Part shown: in pieces, positions 47,986 through 58,267 of the stretch
How the letters are laid out: every line of letters begins with the position of its first letter
Numbering within the stretch: the first letter of the stretch is position 1
Assembly: GCA_020002185.1 (NCBI GenBank)
Contig: CM034531.1
Span: 75,594,085-75,658,084, forward strand
Reading direction: 5' to 3'
Source of the DNA: Paraescarpia echinospica
Taxonomy: Eukaryota > Annelida > Polychaeta > Sabellida > Siboglinidae
DNA length: 64,000 bases
Notes under the pieces: model-generated
What the model was told of the DNA's origin: nothing
What the model saw: only the letters and a program-made list of their open reading frames with translations
Databases searched by the model: none
Translations under genes and position numbers: made by a program

Positions 47986-48894
47986 TACGCCTAACACCCG
48001 AAATCGCAGAGCCGACTGAACGGTCGGCTGGGCTCTGCGAATATAAAATGGATTTTAATTTGCAGAGCCCATCTCTGCGATTATGGAAATGATTTCTAAT
48101 TCGCAGAGCCCAGGTCTGCGAACTATGTACGTTATAGCGAGCCAAGTCGCAGATCCGGCAGGGCTAAGCAAATATGAAATGGTTTCTAATTCGCAGAGTT
48201 CTGCGAACAACGTTATGGCGCGCGCTCCAAGTCACAGAGCCGGCTGGACTCCGTGAATAATATATGGAATCTAATTCGCATAGCCTGGGCTCTGCTAACT
48301 AGACCTTACACCCAAAATCGCAGAACTGGCTGGGCTCTGCGAATAAGAAATGGATTCTAATTCGCAGAGCTGGGCTACGAACTACGTTATAGCACGCCAA
48401 GTCGCAGAGCCCAGCCGGCTCTGCGAATAAGAAATAGCTTTAAAGGGGGATTGTAGTCCCATATTTGTAACACCCCATGTTTTAAAATGTTGGCCTACCC
48501 TTTCACTCAACAAGGCCCCGAGCCATAAATAGAAGCCTAATATACACATATCTCATGTGTGTTGGGATGGTACGTGTACTGGACCATGGGTGCCTTATGT
48601 TCGACCAGTGGTCCAACATAGGGCTCCCGAACTGGTCCAATATCGGTCGAAGGCATAATGAACTTCCTCGATATTATTCTCGGAGACTGTACAGTTTTCC
48701 GTCTTCATTCTCCTCATACACGTTATATATACCTCCTTCGACAATCTATTGTAATTATGTACAATCTACTCTGTAACTGGCTTAGCATCACAACTTCAAA
48801 GTTGGTTAAATATTACAACGAGATGGATAAAACTCAATTTGTATCAACTTTTTGTGCGTGTCTGCGTGTCCCTATAATTATATGCTTAAATAAG
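47986..48894. repeat. Composite repeat copy 3, satellite part
   Basis: It starts with GGCGTAGTTTAAACTACGCC, a perfect palindrome of which the tandem copies keep only half, then runs through the CTGCGAATAAGAAATGGATT / GAATTAGAATC-type subrepeats and the CAGTGGTCCAACATAGGG palindrome. It is more diverged from the tandem pair than they are from each other. Frames in it (48658-49083) are not supported as genes. Confidence 0.8.
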
Positions 48895-49300
48895 CATAAT
48901 GAACATACAGACAACATACTTTCAAATAACAGCTTGGCACACTTGCAGTCGATTAGGATATGTGTTTATTTACTATGCGGTTACAGTTCGTCGAGTGAGC
49001 TCAATATTACAGTAATGCCTAGACCAGTGCAAGTGGTTAGCAATTCACTAAGTAAACACTGCAATGTAAACTGTACAATATAATGTACTATTTGTACTAC
49101 AATTCAATCTGTAGCCGTATCATGACGGTAGAACATGTTGTTTTGTACGTTTTTGTCGAATTAATAAAAAAAATAGTTGAAAATGACTGAGTTGAAGTTC
49201 AGGTGAATATATGATATCGTCGGTTGCAGTGATCACCCGAGGTCGTTTGTTATTCCAGCGAGTGTTTTCTTTTTTACAAAGATAGCAATGATAACATTTG
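48895..49300. repeat. Repeat flank (copy of 20941-21335)
   Basis: Starting near AACATACAGACAACATACTT it aligns with the flank of composite copy 2 over about 380 bp, ending GTTATTCCAGCGAGTGTTTT. Confidence 0.75.
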
Positions 49301-49930
49301 TGTTGGGGAAGTGGTTATCAGTTCGCTGAGTAAGCACTGCAATTAAAACTGTACATGTGTGTTTTAGTGCAGATCGCTAAACATGTCACTGAGTGACAAC
49401 TACGACGTAAATTGTATTTGATTATTACAATTAACCAAACCGGAGATGTATACATCTAAAACAGTCCAACGAATGAATTCACCATTGTAAGTGTATTTGA
49501 ACATTACATTGCAGATTGGTGAAGTGTAAACAGTTTCCAGTTCACTGGAATGTCAAACACAGTTCATTGTTAAAATAGAGAATACACCAGGGTAGACTGT
49601 CAGTAGTGCGTCAATCGATCAGTGTAGCGTAAACCGTACAGGCATTGTATAACAGTTACCAGATTGAGCACAGCACTATAAAATATCATCGGATGTTGCA
49701 GTACAATCTGTAGTCTTATCTTGACGGTAGAACATATTGTTTTGTAAGTTTTGTCGAATAAATATAATAGTTGAAAATGACTGAGTTGACGTTCAGGTGA
49801 ATATATGATACTGTCGGTTGCAGTGATCACCCGAGGTCGTCCAATTGGCAGCCGATCGTTAGTTATTCCAGCGAGTGTTGTTACAAAGATAGCAATGATA
49901 ACGTTTGTGTTGATGTTGTCCAATATTCCT
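49301..49930. repeat. Partial duplicate of the repeat flank, ~620-bp spacing
   Basis: 49700-49915 repeats 49100-49310 (CTTGACGGTAGAACATATTG through TTCCAGCGAGTG to AAGATAGCAATGATAACGTT). Between them smaller modules around ACTGCAAT(T/G)(A/T)AAACTGTACA recur, so this looks like a decayed tandem of ~620 bp units. Confidence 0.65.
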
Positions 49931-50167
49931 TTATGTAAAATGATTTGTCGGCATCATAGGTAAATACACTTTTTGTGGTAATTAGCATCTAACCACCGAA
50001 CAACTGCAGCTGAATATATAGTCACAGACGCGGGAACATGGCGGGCAAGGGGGGCAGCTGCTCCCCTGGAATTTCTCTGGGAGGCAAGCATATGGATCTG
50101 CCCCCCCCCCCAGTAATAGGCGGAGAATTGTTTTGAAAGACCCTCCCGTATTCGGATGTCATCATTT

Positions 50168-50352
50168 CAGCGGAGACAGCGGAGTCAGCGGAGACAGCGG
50201 AGACAGCGGAGACAGCGGAGACAGCGGAGACAGCGGACACAGCGGACACAGCGGAGACAGCGGATACAGCGGAGACAGCGGAGACCGCGGAGACAGCGGG
50301 GACAGCGGGGACAGCGGAGACAGCGGAGACAGCGGAGACAGCGGAGAGAAGG
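50168..50352. repeat. 9-bp minisatellite (GGAGACAGC)n
   Basis: About 20 copies of GGAGACAGC with single-base variants. All six frames are open over it, giving Ser-Gly-Asp, Gln-Arg-Arg or Leu-Ser-Pro repeats. There is no splice or start evidence for a gene. A run of C (50101-50110) precedes it. Confidence 0.85.
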
Positions 50353-50689
50353 CGGAGAAGGTAAATTGAAAGCAGCGGCGCGACGCAATTTTTTTTAATA
50401 GCACTGTGATGTTCATTATTGCATCTGTAGGGAATTTCAATGATTTATTGTCAGGGGAAATAGGAACAATTGTAACATTTATTGCTGTTGAATGCGTATT
50501 TCAAACACCAGGCCACCACGCCTCATTTTTAGCTCGTACGATGCACTGCCCGGGTTTAGTGTAGGTATATACACTGCATACTGAAGAAATGACACCGGCA
50601 CTATGTTACACGAACCTTGAGCCGACAGTTTGCGAATTTCCATTCGTTGCTTCGAATAGACGCACTCATGGCGACTAGCCGCCGCATGT

Positions 50690-50800
50690 GTACATTATTG
50701 GATGGGTGGTGGGCCCGTGTATGTACCGTCTTTTCCTTTTTCGTTTTGAAATTAGCAAACGAAAAAGGAAAAACCTTATCGTACTTAAACTTACAAAGCA
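50690..50800. repeat. Inverted repeat arm (partner 57840-57960)
   Basis: GTACCGTCTTTTCCTTTTTC and GTTTTGAAATTAGCAAACGA match the reverse complement of 57840-57930. The arms are about 90-100 bp and 7 kb apart, bracketing the microsatellites and the CR1-like element. Confidence 0.65.
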
Positions 50801-51021
50801 ACTTAAAATTTACAAATCTGACCGGCAGTGAAGTGACACGCAATATCTAATCAGTTTCTCATTTCTAGCTAAGTAGTATTTTAAAAAGTAATCTACCGAT
50901 TCGCAAGTAATAGGTAACTCCTAATTTTTTTACGTTTTCTGTTGTTGTCCTACCCGTTCATATTCGTATCCTAAAAATCGGAATGTACTGCCTCTCTACA
51001 AAACTAAAGAAACAACGTGCG

Positions 51022-51023
51022 CA

Positions 51024-51076
<53 letters not shown>

Positions 51077-51217
51077 TTGCGTGTGCGTGTGCGTGCGCGT
51101 GTGTTTGTTAGTGTGTGTTTGTGTGTGTCTGTTTGCGTGTTTGTGTGTGTGCGTGTGCGTGTGCGTGTGCGTGTGCGCGTGCGCGTGCGCGTGCGCGTGT
51201 GCGTGTGTGTGTGTGAA
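51022..51217. repeat. (TG)n microsatellite with GCGTGT variants
   Basis: About 195 bp of alternating purine-pyrimidine sequence; several Cys/Val-rich open frames are artefacts. It is complementary to the tract at 51429-51676. Confidence 0.95.
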
Positions 51218-51428
51218 ACATGGGTGCTCGCGCGTATGTTATTTTTATTTGTATGTACAGTGTATTGTTGTAAAATGTTACAAGAAAATGATGTTATCTT
51301 ATTTCAATACTATGGTGGAATTGTACATGGTCACCCAGCTGGTGGCGTTACAATAATGTGGAAGAAATAAAACGAACATATACCAAACCACCACATCTAA
51401 GTTTTGATTGCATGAAAGTTAGACAAGG

Positions 51429-51538
51429 AACACACACACGCACACATACGCACACACACGCACACACACGCACACACACGCACACACACACGCACACACA
51501 CACGTACACACACACACACACGCACAAACACACACACA

Positions 51539-51624
<86 letters not shown>

Positions 51625-51676
51625 TACATACATACAAACACACACACACACACAAACAAACAAACACACACACACT
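51429..51676. repeat. (CA)n microsatellite
   Basis: About 250 bp of CA with CACACG and CATA variants, 210 bp after the (TG)n tract. The pair forms a potential hairpin or Z-DNA region. Confidence 0.95.
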
Positions 51677-52175
51677 TGGCCTATAGTTTGATGCTAGTGG
51701 GTTGACTTTTTGAGAACGAAGCTGATATTTGTACAGAAAACGCTAAATATTAGGGGTAACCGATTACTTGCGAAATTGTACATGATTGTTTATAATAATA
51801 CTATTAAGCTAGAAAGGGGGTACTGATTACATCTTGTACAAGGGTCAGTTTTTCTGAATTTAAAGTTGTATTATATAGAATGAGCTACTTGCTGCCATAT
51901 ATATTGCTAGATATTTTGATTAGGTAGCATTGTTGTTAAAATTAAGCACGGGCGATAGTCGGGCGGCGTAACCTAAATAAATAAATAAAGCAGCCTAACG
52001 TAACGTAATTGATTGTATTTAAATTAGGTCATTATCGGTAATGTTAGCGTCCATGATAGGATAGATAGTCCGCAGTGTAATTAGAATCTGTAACATAAAG
52101 TGTTCTGTAGTACACAGGAAACAGTCTTTATAAAGACTAAGTTTGTTAAGATATTAAATAAATTCTGATAGGGAT

Positions 52176-52442
52176 ATGGCGCCTTGCAAGCGGCAAGTCA
52201 AGGCAAAGCGACACTTGGTGTGCGATCACTGCCACAGCTGGGTAGATTTCGCATTGTCCGGCTGTGGGAAGTCATGGGCAGAAACCATGGAGGACAGATT
52301 CGCCTTTCAGTGCATTGGGTGTTGGAAGTTGGAGTGGGAGAGAGGTGGGAATACTGCAAGACTGAAGGAGAATAGCAGTGGCAAGAAGACTGGGGAAAGG
52401 AGATTGAGAGTAGGAAAGGTGATTGGAGGGGAAGAAATTTGA
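52176..52442 (+). pseudogene. ORF1 zinc-finger protein of the CR1-like element
   Basis: An 88-codon frame begins ATGGCGCCTTGC and holds LVCDHCHSWVDFALSGCGKS and FQCIGCWKLEW: a C-x2-C ... C-x2-C pattern with a tryptophan, as in the PHD-like finger found in ORF1 of some CR1/L2-group elements. It is short for an ORF1 and may be truncated at its C end (stop TGA 52440-52442). Confidence 0.65.
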
Positions 52443-52544
52443 AAATCGACTCTATTTAAACTAGATTCGCAGGGGGGACTCACAGAAAAGCCTGAAACTG
52501 GACGCATATATAAAGACAGCACAAATAAATCAGCAAACTACAGT

Positions 52545-54610
52545 ATGGAAAACTCTTCTGAAGCTGGAAATAAATGTGTTTGTTTAAATGAAAGGAGTGT
52601 AGTAAACAAACGAAATGAACTAAACACTATGGTAGAAGATATTGACCCTGACATAATAGATATTAAAGCCCTGCGCGGGGCGGGTTTTGGCCCGCAGCGC
52701 GGGCTGGATTTTTGTTGTTGTTGCGGTGCGGTGCGGGTTAAGTTTAAATTTGTGCGGGGCAGGGCGGTCTGCGGGTCAGGTCACTGCGGGGCGGGGCGGG
52801 GCGGGGCGGGGCGGTCTGCGGGCTAGTAATTTCTTCATGCGGGCTACTGCGGGCTGATTTTTGTAACTCATTAATGGTCACCAGTTACTCAAAGGTGGGA
52901 CATTCTTTGAGCTAGTTAATTGGGGATTACCAGATTGCCCTTTTGTTTGTGTTTAAATAGTGTTATGATAACATGTGCTGGCCTGCCTTGCCAGCTTCAG
53001 TCAGGTGTGATTAATGGCTTCTTCCAGGAGGAAGTATCAGTTCAGGCTATCAATCTGTTAGTGTAATTAAGCCACCAGGATGTCCATAAAGAGCAGTTAC
53101 CCCACCAATTAGACAGGAAATGCCTTTGATGTGTGGAGACTGGAGACCATGCCACTTGGCTCTGGCTGACAACGCCTAACTGCTAAGAACAAGAACTGTC
53201 AGTCTTCCTTTGTAGAAGTAAGATGGCTCAAGTCAAACTGCCTTCTACACTAGTATAATCCGGTGCCAGTAGCCTGGTCCATAGGGGATTTTGAGCCTGT
53301 TATATAGACGTGTGAAAACCCTCTCAACAATAAGTAGTCTACGATCAGAAAATATAAATTGCTAACTAATTCTAATATCAGCAGATTGCAAATTGCAACA
53401 CTGCCTTTGTGCACCAGACTCAACCTTTGAACAACTCGTGTTCATGCAGTACAGTGGCAAATAGATTATAAGATCATAGGATGCCACTGAAATTAAGGCC
53501 AGGGAATTTCATTGTTCGTCATAAAAAAAATGATCAACTGCCATTGCACATTCACTCTGCTGAGTTATATCAGTTAGATTAATTAATAATTTAAAAATAC
53601 GTTAAAATTTGTACTCGTACCTTTACTTTACCTCAGGTCTGCTTATCACCTTCAGGCATTTACATTAGAATGACAAGGGTTCTATTTTTCTTAAATATGG
53701 AATTCCAAGTACGACATGGTTGTCACCCAGCGCCGTGCATGTGTTAATATTGTAAACAACAACGATTAATAAAGATGATATATTTTTTATGATTCCATGT
53801 CATCTGTTGTGGGCTGCGGGGTGGGTGCGGGCTGACTTTTGACTAATTACCGCGGGGCGGGGCGGGTTGCGGGCCAAGTTACTGCGGGGTGGGGCGGGCT
53901 GCGGGCCAGGATGTGGCAAAATATGCGGGGCGGGGCGGGCGGGGGGGCGGGCGGGCGGGGGGCGGGAGGGCCGGGGGGGGCGGGGCGGGGCGGGGCGGGG
54001 GGGGGGGGGCAGGGCATATGCGGTGCGGGCTGCGGGTCAAATGACATAGCTGCGGGGCGGGTGCGGGCTCAGATTTCCAGCCCGCGCAGGGCTTTAATAG
54101 GTATAACCGAATTCTGGAACACCACCGATATATCAGATGCCGAATTGGGACTGACAGGATATGTAATGTTTAGGAAAGACAGAATAGGAAGAAAGGGAGG
54201 TGGAGTTATTTTATATATTAAAGAATCTATCCAGGCAAATGAAATAAAATTAGAAAGCGAAGCAGATTGCGAAGAAGCTGTTTGGTGTAACATAGTTATT
54301 GGAAACTCAACGTTAACAGTTGGGTTAGTTTATCGAAGTCCAAACATAAGCATAGAAGAAAATGAAAAAATACAAAACGCTAACGGAAGTAAGCAAACGG
54401 GACTGTATTAATATGTTTTTTTGTAACCACGGGCATATACAATGGAAGTCTCTACAGAGTATGGGGAATGAGGACCACAAATTTTTAGTTTTAGTTCAAG
54501 ATACTTTACTTTCTCAACATGTGCTAGAACCAACTAAGGGGGAGAATATGTTAGATATAGTTTTGTCCTCACAAGAACAAGAACAAGAGAACAAGAAAGT
54601 TTTATTTAGA
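52545..54610 (+). pseudogene. Endonuclease domain of the CR1-like element (interrupted)
   Basis: The left part (52545-52655) has LNERSVVNKRNELNTMVEDI and IDPDII; the right part (54105 onward) has GYVMFRKDRIGRKGGGVILY and VGLVYRSPN. These are the N-terminal blocks of an apurinic-type endonuclease (N-x-R-S, D-I-I-G-I-T-E, G-G-G-V, Y-R-P-P/S-N). The 1433-bp insert lies between D-I-I and G-I-T-E. After 54370 the frame shifts to the one starting 54362, where the usual GDFN metal-binding motif reads FFCN, so catalysis would be lost. A later QHVLEPTKGENMLDIVLSS block is well preserved. Confidence 0.82.
52664..54096. mobile_element. hAT-like non-autonomous transposon
   Basis: The termini are inverted repeats TAAAGCCCTGCGCGGG, flanked by an 8-bp duplication ATAG(A/G)TAT (52656-52663 and 54097-54104). 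An 8-bp TSD is typical of hAT. Both ends carry GGGGCGGGGCGGG and GCGGGCTGCGGG runs, densest at 53930-54020; the middle (52860-53800) is ordinary AT-rich sequence without a gene. Removing the element and one duplicate restores the endonuclease frame. The Gly/Arg-rich frame at 53839-54411 is repeat sequence fused to the real endonuclease frame. Confidence 0.88.
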
Positions 54611-54779
54611 CCCCAATAACAATATGTGTATAATATCAAATTAACGTAACATGAACAGGCATATATATACAAATGCTGTGTAAATTCAAATTAGATGGGG
54701 TCTGTGGTTCCTATTAAGACAATAACAGTCGCTCTCATAGGAGCCACACAGAATGAATTAGTTGACAATGTCAAGATAT

Positions 54780-56965
54780 GTGAGTCACTGGGGAGTAGTG
54801 ATCACAACCAGATACATTTAACATCAACGTAAAATCAGAAAGGAATAGTAAAAAGCAGTATAGGAGAAATTTCCACAAAGGAAGGTATAAGGACATGAGG
54901 AAATATTTAGCAAAGGTAGACTGGAATAACACACTGAAAAATAAGACAACAACAGAATGCTGGAATATATTAAAGAGTGAAATTAAATGCATAATCAATT
55001 AATTTGTACCCTTCAAAAAACAAGGAAACGGTCCAAAAAGAAACACTTGTCGAAAGAAGCCATTAGAAAAATTAAGTATAAAAAAATGGTGTGGAAGTCA
55101 TATAGAAGTACTGGAAATGATGAAGACTACAACATTTATAAAGAAGCACTTAACCAAGCTACAGCTGAAATTAGAAATTCAAAGAGAAGCTATGAACAAC
55201 AATTAGCTAGTAATATAAAACATGACAGCAAGAGTTTTTTATGCGTATGTTCGAAGCAAACAGAAAGTTCAGGATAAGGTCGGTCCTCTAGAAGATAGTG
55301 CTGGAAATATAATATCAGAGGGATTCTTAATGGCAGAAGACCTGAATGAGTATTTTAGTTCTGTGTTTATCAAGGAAGATATTAGTTCACTGCCTGTACC
55401 AGAGACTAAGTTCAAGGGGGTAGATTCAAACTATTTAGGACAATTAATTGTAACCCCGGAAATGGTAGCTCAGAAAATAAGGGCTATGAAGGATATTAAC
55501 TCACTTGGAGTGGATGGGATTCCGCCCAAACTACTATTGGAAATTGTAGAATAAATTAGCGTAACGCTTGAACAGTTTTCAATTTGTCATTTGAAGAGGG
55601 AGTGGTTCCTTTAGAATGGAAAGAGGCAAATATTATACCGTTATTAAAAAAACGTTCGAGAAACAAGTCAGAGAACTATAGACCAGTGAGTTTAACGTCA
55701 GTGATTCGCAAATTATTAGAAAGACTAATTAAAGATCACATGGTGGATTTTCTTATTAAACGTAACTTGATAAACCCATCTCAACACGGGTTTTTAAAGC
55801 GAGATCATGCTTAACAAATATGTTATGTTTTTTGGAAGACATAACTAAGTGGGTAGATGAGGGATCACCAGTAGATATCGTATACTTAGATTTTCAAAAA
55901 GCTTTCAACAAAGTACCACATCAAATATTACTGCTTAAACTAAAGGCCCATGGCATAGGAAATGGTATAATAAACTGGATATAAAAATGGCTGATTGACA
56001 GAAGACAACGTATAGTAGTTGATGGGGAGGCTTCAAACTGGAAATCGGTATTGATTGGGGTACCACAGGGATCAGTACTAGGACCTATATTATTCTTAAT
56101 ATATATCAACGATTTGGATGATGAATTAAGAAGCAAGGTGTTGAAATTTGCGGATGATACAAAAGTGTTTAGAAGGATTAAAAGTGATGGAGATAGACAG
56201 CATTTACAAGATAATCTTGACAGGTTGATTAAATGGTCTGAAAAATGGGAAATGCTGTTCAATTTTGGAAAATATAAATGCCTCCACACAGGACATGGGA
56301 ACGAAGATGTAGAATATACAATGGGGGGTACTGTACTAAGTACTACTGTAAAAGAAAAGGACTCAGGGTTAACAATTAGTGCTGATATGAAGGTTTCAGA
56401 ACAGTGCGGAATTGCAGCTTTAAAGGGAAATCAAATCCTTGGATTAATTAGGCAAATTATAGCGAAAAAAAAAAAATAAAAAAAAATAATAATACCTATG
56501 TACAAAACAATAGTGAGGCCTCAGTTAGAATATTGTATACAAGCGTGGAGGTCATATCGCAAGAAGGACATATATATGCTAGAAAGAGTAGAGAGGAGAG
56601 CAACTAAAATTACACCAAAACTGAGGGATCTTAGTTATGAAATTCGCTTAAAAGAATGTGGTTTAACAACACTAGAGACCAGGAGATTGAGAGGAGATCA
56701 GATAGGAGTGTTTAACACAATAAATGGTCATGAAAATATTGATAGAAATTTTTTTTTCTCAGTTAAAAAAAATAAAAGGACTAGAGCACATAAAGTTACA
56801 TTAGCAAAGGAGCAGTATAGATTAGATATTAGAAAGTTCTCATTTTCACAAAGGACTCTAAATTAATGGGACATATTATCTGCTGATTGTGTGGGTGCTA
56901 GTAGGGTGAATATGTTTAAAAATAAAATCGACACATACCTCAGAAGGGCGGGATACACATAAATA
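54780..56965 (+). pseudogene. Reverse transcriptase and tail of the CR1-like element
   Basis: After an SSDHN-type endonuclease end near 54790, a linker leads to VTPEMVAQKIRAMKDINSLG then VDGIPPKLLLEIV (RT motif 0-1), NYRPVSLTSVIRKLLERLI (motif 2), YLDFQKAFNKVPH (motif A, around 55890), GVPQGSVLGPILFLIYIND (motif B) and KFADDTKVF (motif C, about 56147), then WSEKWEMLFNFGKYKCLHTG (motif D/E). The tail 56498-56866 continues past an in-frame stop to about 56960. Frames break near 55277, 55554, 55814, 55983 (TAA) and at the A-run at 56466. It is complete in outline but inactive. Confidence 0.88.
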
Positions 56966-57060
56966 AAAGGGTCGGACTCTCGATAAGCCAAAGGGCTTCC
57001 TTGTCCACCTGCCACCTAGAGTTAATTCTCTGGGTGGCAATGTTGTTAAATCTTGTTAAA

Positions 57061-57838
57061 TATGTTTCAGTTGCCATTTTATGTTATTTCATAAATTGTG
57101 TTTTTGCCTAAATTACTGGTGGCCACTTATTTTCAGCGGAATATGGCACGCGGATCGATATACTTGTTAATCTTTGATGCTGTTTTATTTTAAAATTGCA
57201 TGGTACGTGGAAAGTGATACATAGTTTATGATATGTTATGGGGCATGGTGATTCACTGAACAGTTATATCTAATTTAAAATATGGGCGATCTCAGAATGC
57301 AACGTTTAATTCGAGTATGCTTTCCAAAATACTAATCTTTGCATTCAAATATGCTTTATTATTATTTAGATTTTCAAGGACTTTCATATAATAGAAAAAT
57401 CTCAAATACTAGTTGTATATTATGTATTTCTGCTAAACATAATAATTAATGAAGTAGGTTACTACTGAAATAAATATATATGAGTATAATTAATTTAATA
57501 AACGAAACCTTTTATAAAACAACAGAGCCGAAACAACCAATATTCGCCCGTTCTTGTCGCGTCGACAACGATACTACTTCGGCGACGATGCAATTTCAGC
57601 AAATTTGTTTTCAAAATGCCGCCGGTGTGACCGAATTATCCCGCCGAAGTCACCACCATTTGCTGCCTAGCCGAAGCGGTAAGGCAGTCCGAAGTTCCTA
57701 AGTGCAGAAACGAAAAACGAGTGGCGCTGCAGTCGTATTTCGTTTTGATGCAATGGAAACGAAAAATGGTTAGTTTATTAGAAATACCGCGAATACTAGA
57801 AGGTATTCGTTTTTGTACTTCAAATATGAAAACGAAAA
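57061..57838. other. Non-coding, nothing recognised
   Basis: AT-rich to 57480, then more mixed sequence. A frame at 57480-57701 has no recognisable similarity. Confidence 0.4.
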
Positions 57839-57839
57839 A

Positions 57840-57960
57840 CGAACATTGTTTGCTTTTTCCTTTTTCGTTCGCCAATTTCAAAATGAAAAAAAGGAAAAGA
57901 CGGTATATACACAGACCGTGGTGGTGGTGGAAAGTGTGCGTGCGTAGGTCGGTGCACGAT
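57840..57960. repeat. Inverted repeat arm (partner 50690-50800)
   Basis: GCTTTTTCCTTTTTCGTTCG and AAGGAAAAGACGGTATATAC are complementary to the left arm. It lies about 250 bp before the first exon of receptor gene 2. Confidence 0.65.
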
Positions 57961-58200
57961 GACCGAACAATTCTGTGAAGCAGATTCGATCACGCAATCT
58001 CGCGATTTATTAAATTTTGTTATGTCGCGGCTACACGCTCTCGATAGGTCCGCGTCGTCGTCAGTAGGCATATACCAGTCAAACCGACCGGAAGGAACGT
58101 TCCTTACGGGGGCCTCGAGTCAAAGGATAGTAATTAGGTGTGGTGTAAAACATCGTAAGGACGTTAGGGTATACGTACGGACGTCGGACGAATCGGTGTT

Positions 58201-58267
58201 ATGAAATTCAATGCAATGGAATGTAACAGTGGCGTCGCGATGTTCATCTTCATCGTCGCTGTCTCTG
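58201..58267 (+). CDS. nAChR gene 2 exon 1: start and signal peptide
   Basis: ATG at 58201 opens [20 protein letters not shown] and the exon ends VS plus one base at CTCTG|GTGAGT. With the next exon this gives a hydrophobic run of about 16 residues ([11 protein letters not shown] then five valines), a credible signal peptide. The start is chosen because this frame and phase join perfectly to exon 2; other ATGs at 58216 and 58240 are possible. No TATA box was identified upstream. Confidence 0.75.

Larger units (their letters stand above)
52150..57060 (+). mobile_element. CR1-like non-LTR retrotransposon, near full length, split by a hAT-like insert
   Basis: In order: a 5' region, a short zinc-finger ORF1, an apurinic-type endonuclease interrupted by an insertion at 52664-54096, reverse transcriptase, a C-terminal tail, and a 3' end near 57060 with TTGTTAAATCTTGTTAAATA-type repeats. 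Several stops and frameshifts break the second protein. Motif wording (IRPQLEY-like RPQLEYCIQAW, RRATKITPKLRDLSY, TTLETRRLRGD) is that of the CR1 group. Net length without the insert is about 3.5 kb. Confidence 0.88.

Noticed and set aside
50133..50440. SGDSGD- and LSPLSP-repeat proteins
   Set aside because: Produced by a 9-bp minisatellite that is open in all six frames; no supporting gene structure.
51017..51671. Long Cys/Val- and Thr/His-rich open frames over the GT and CA tracts
   Set aside because: All frames of dinucleotide repeats stay open; no start context, splice signals or domain.
53839..54055. Gly/Arg-rich protein across the GGGGC repeats
   Set aside because: It is the end of the hAT-like element; only the part after 54105 is real (CR1 endonuclease).
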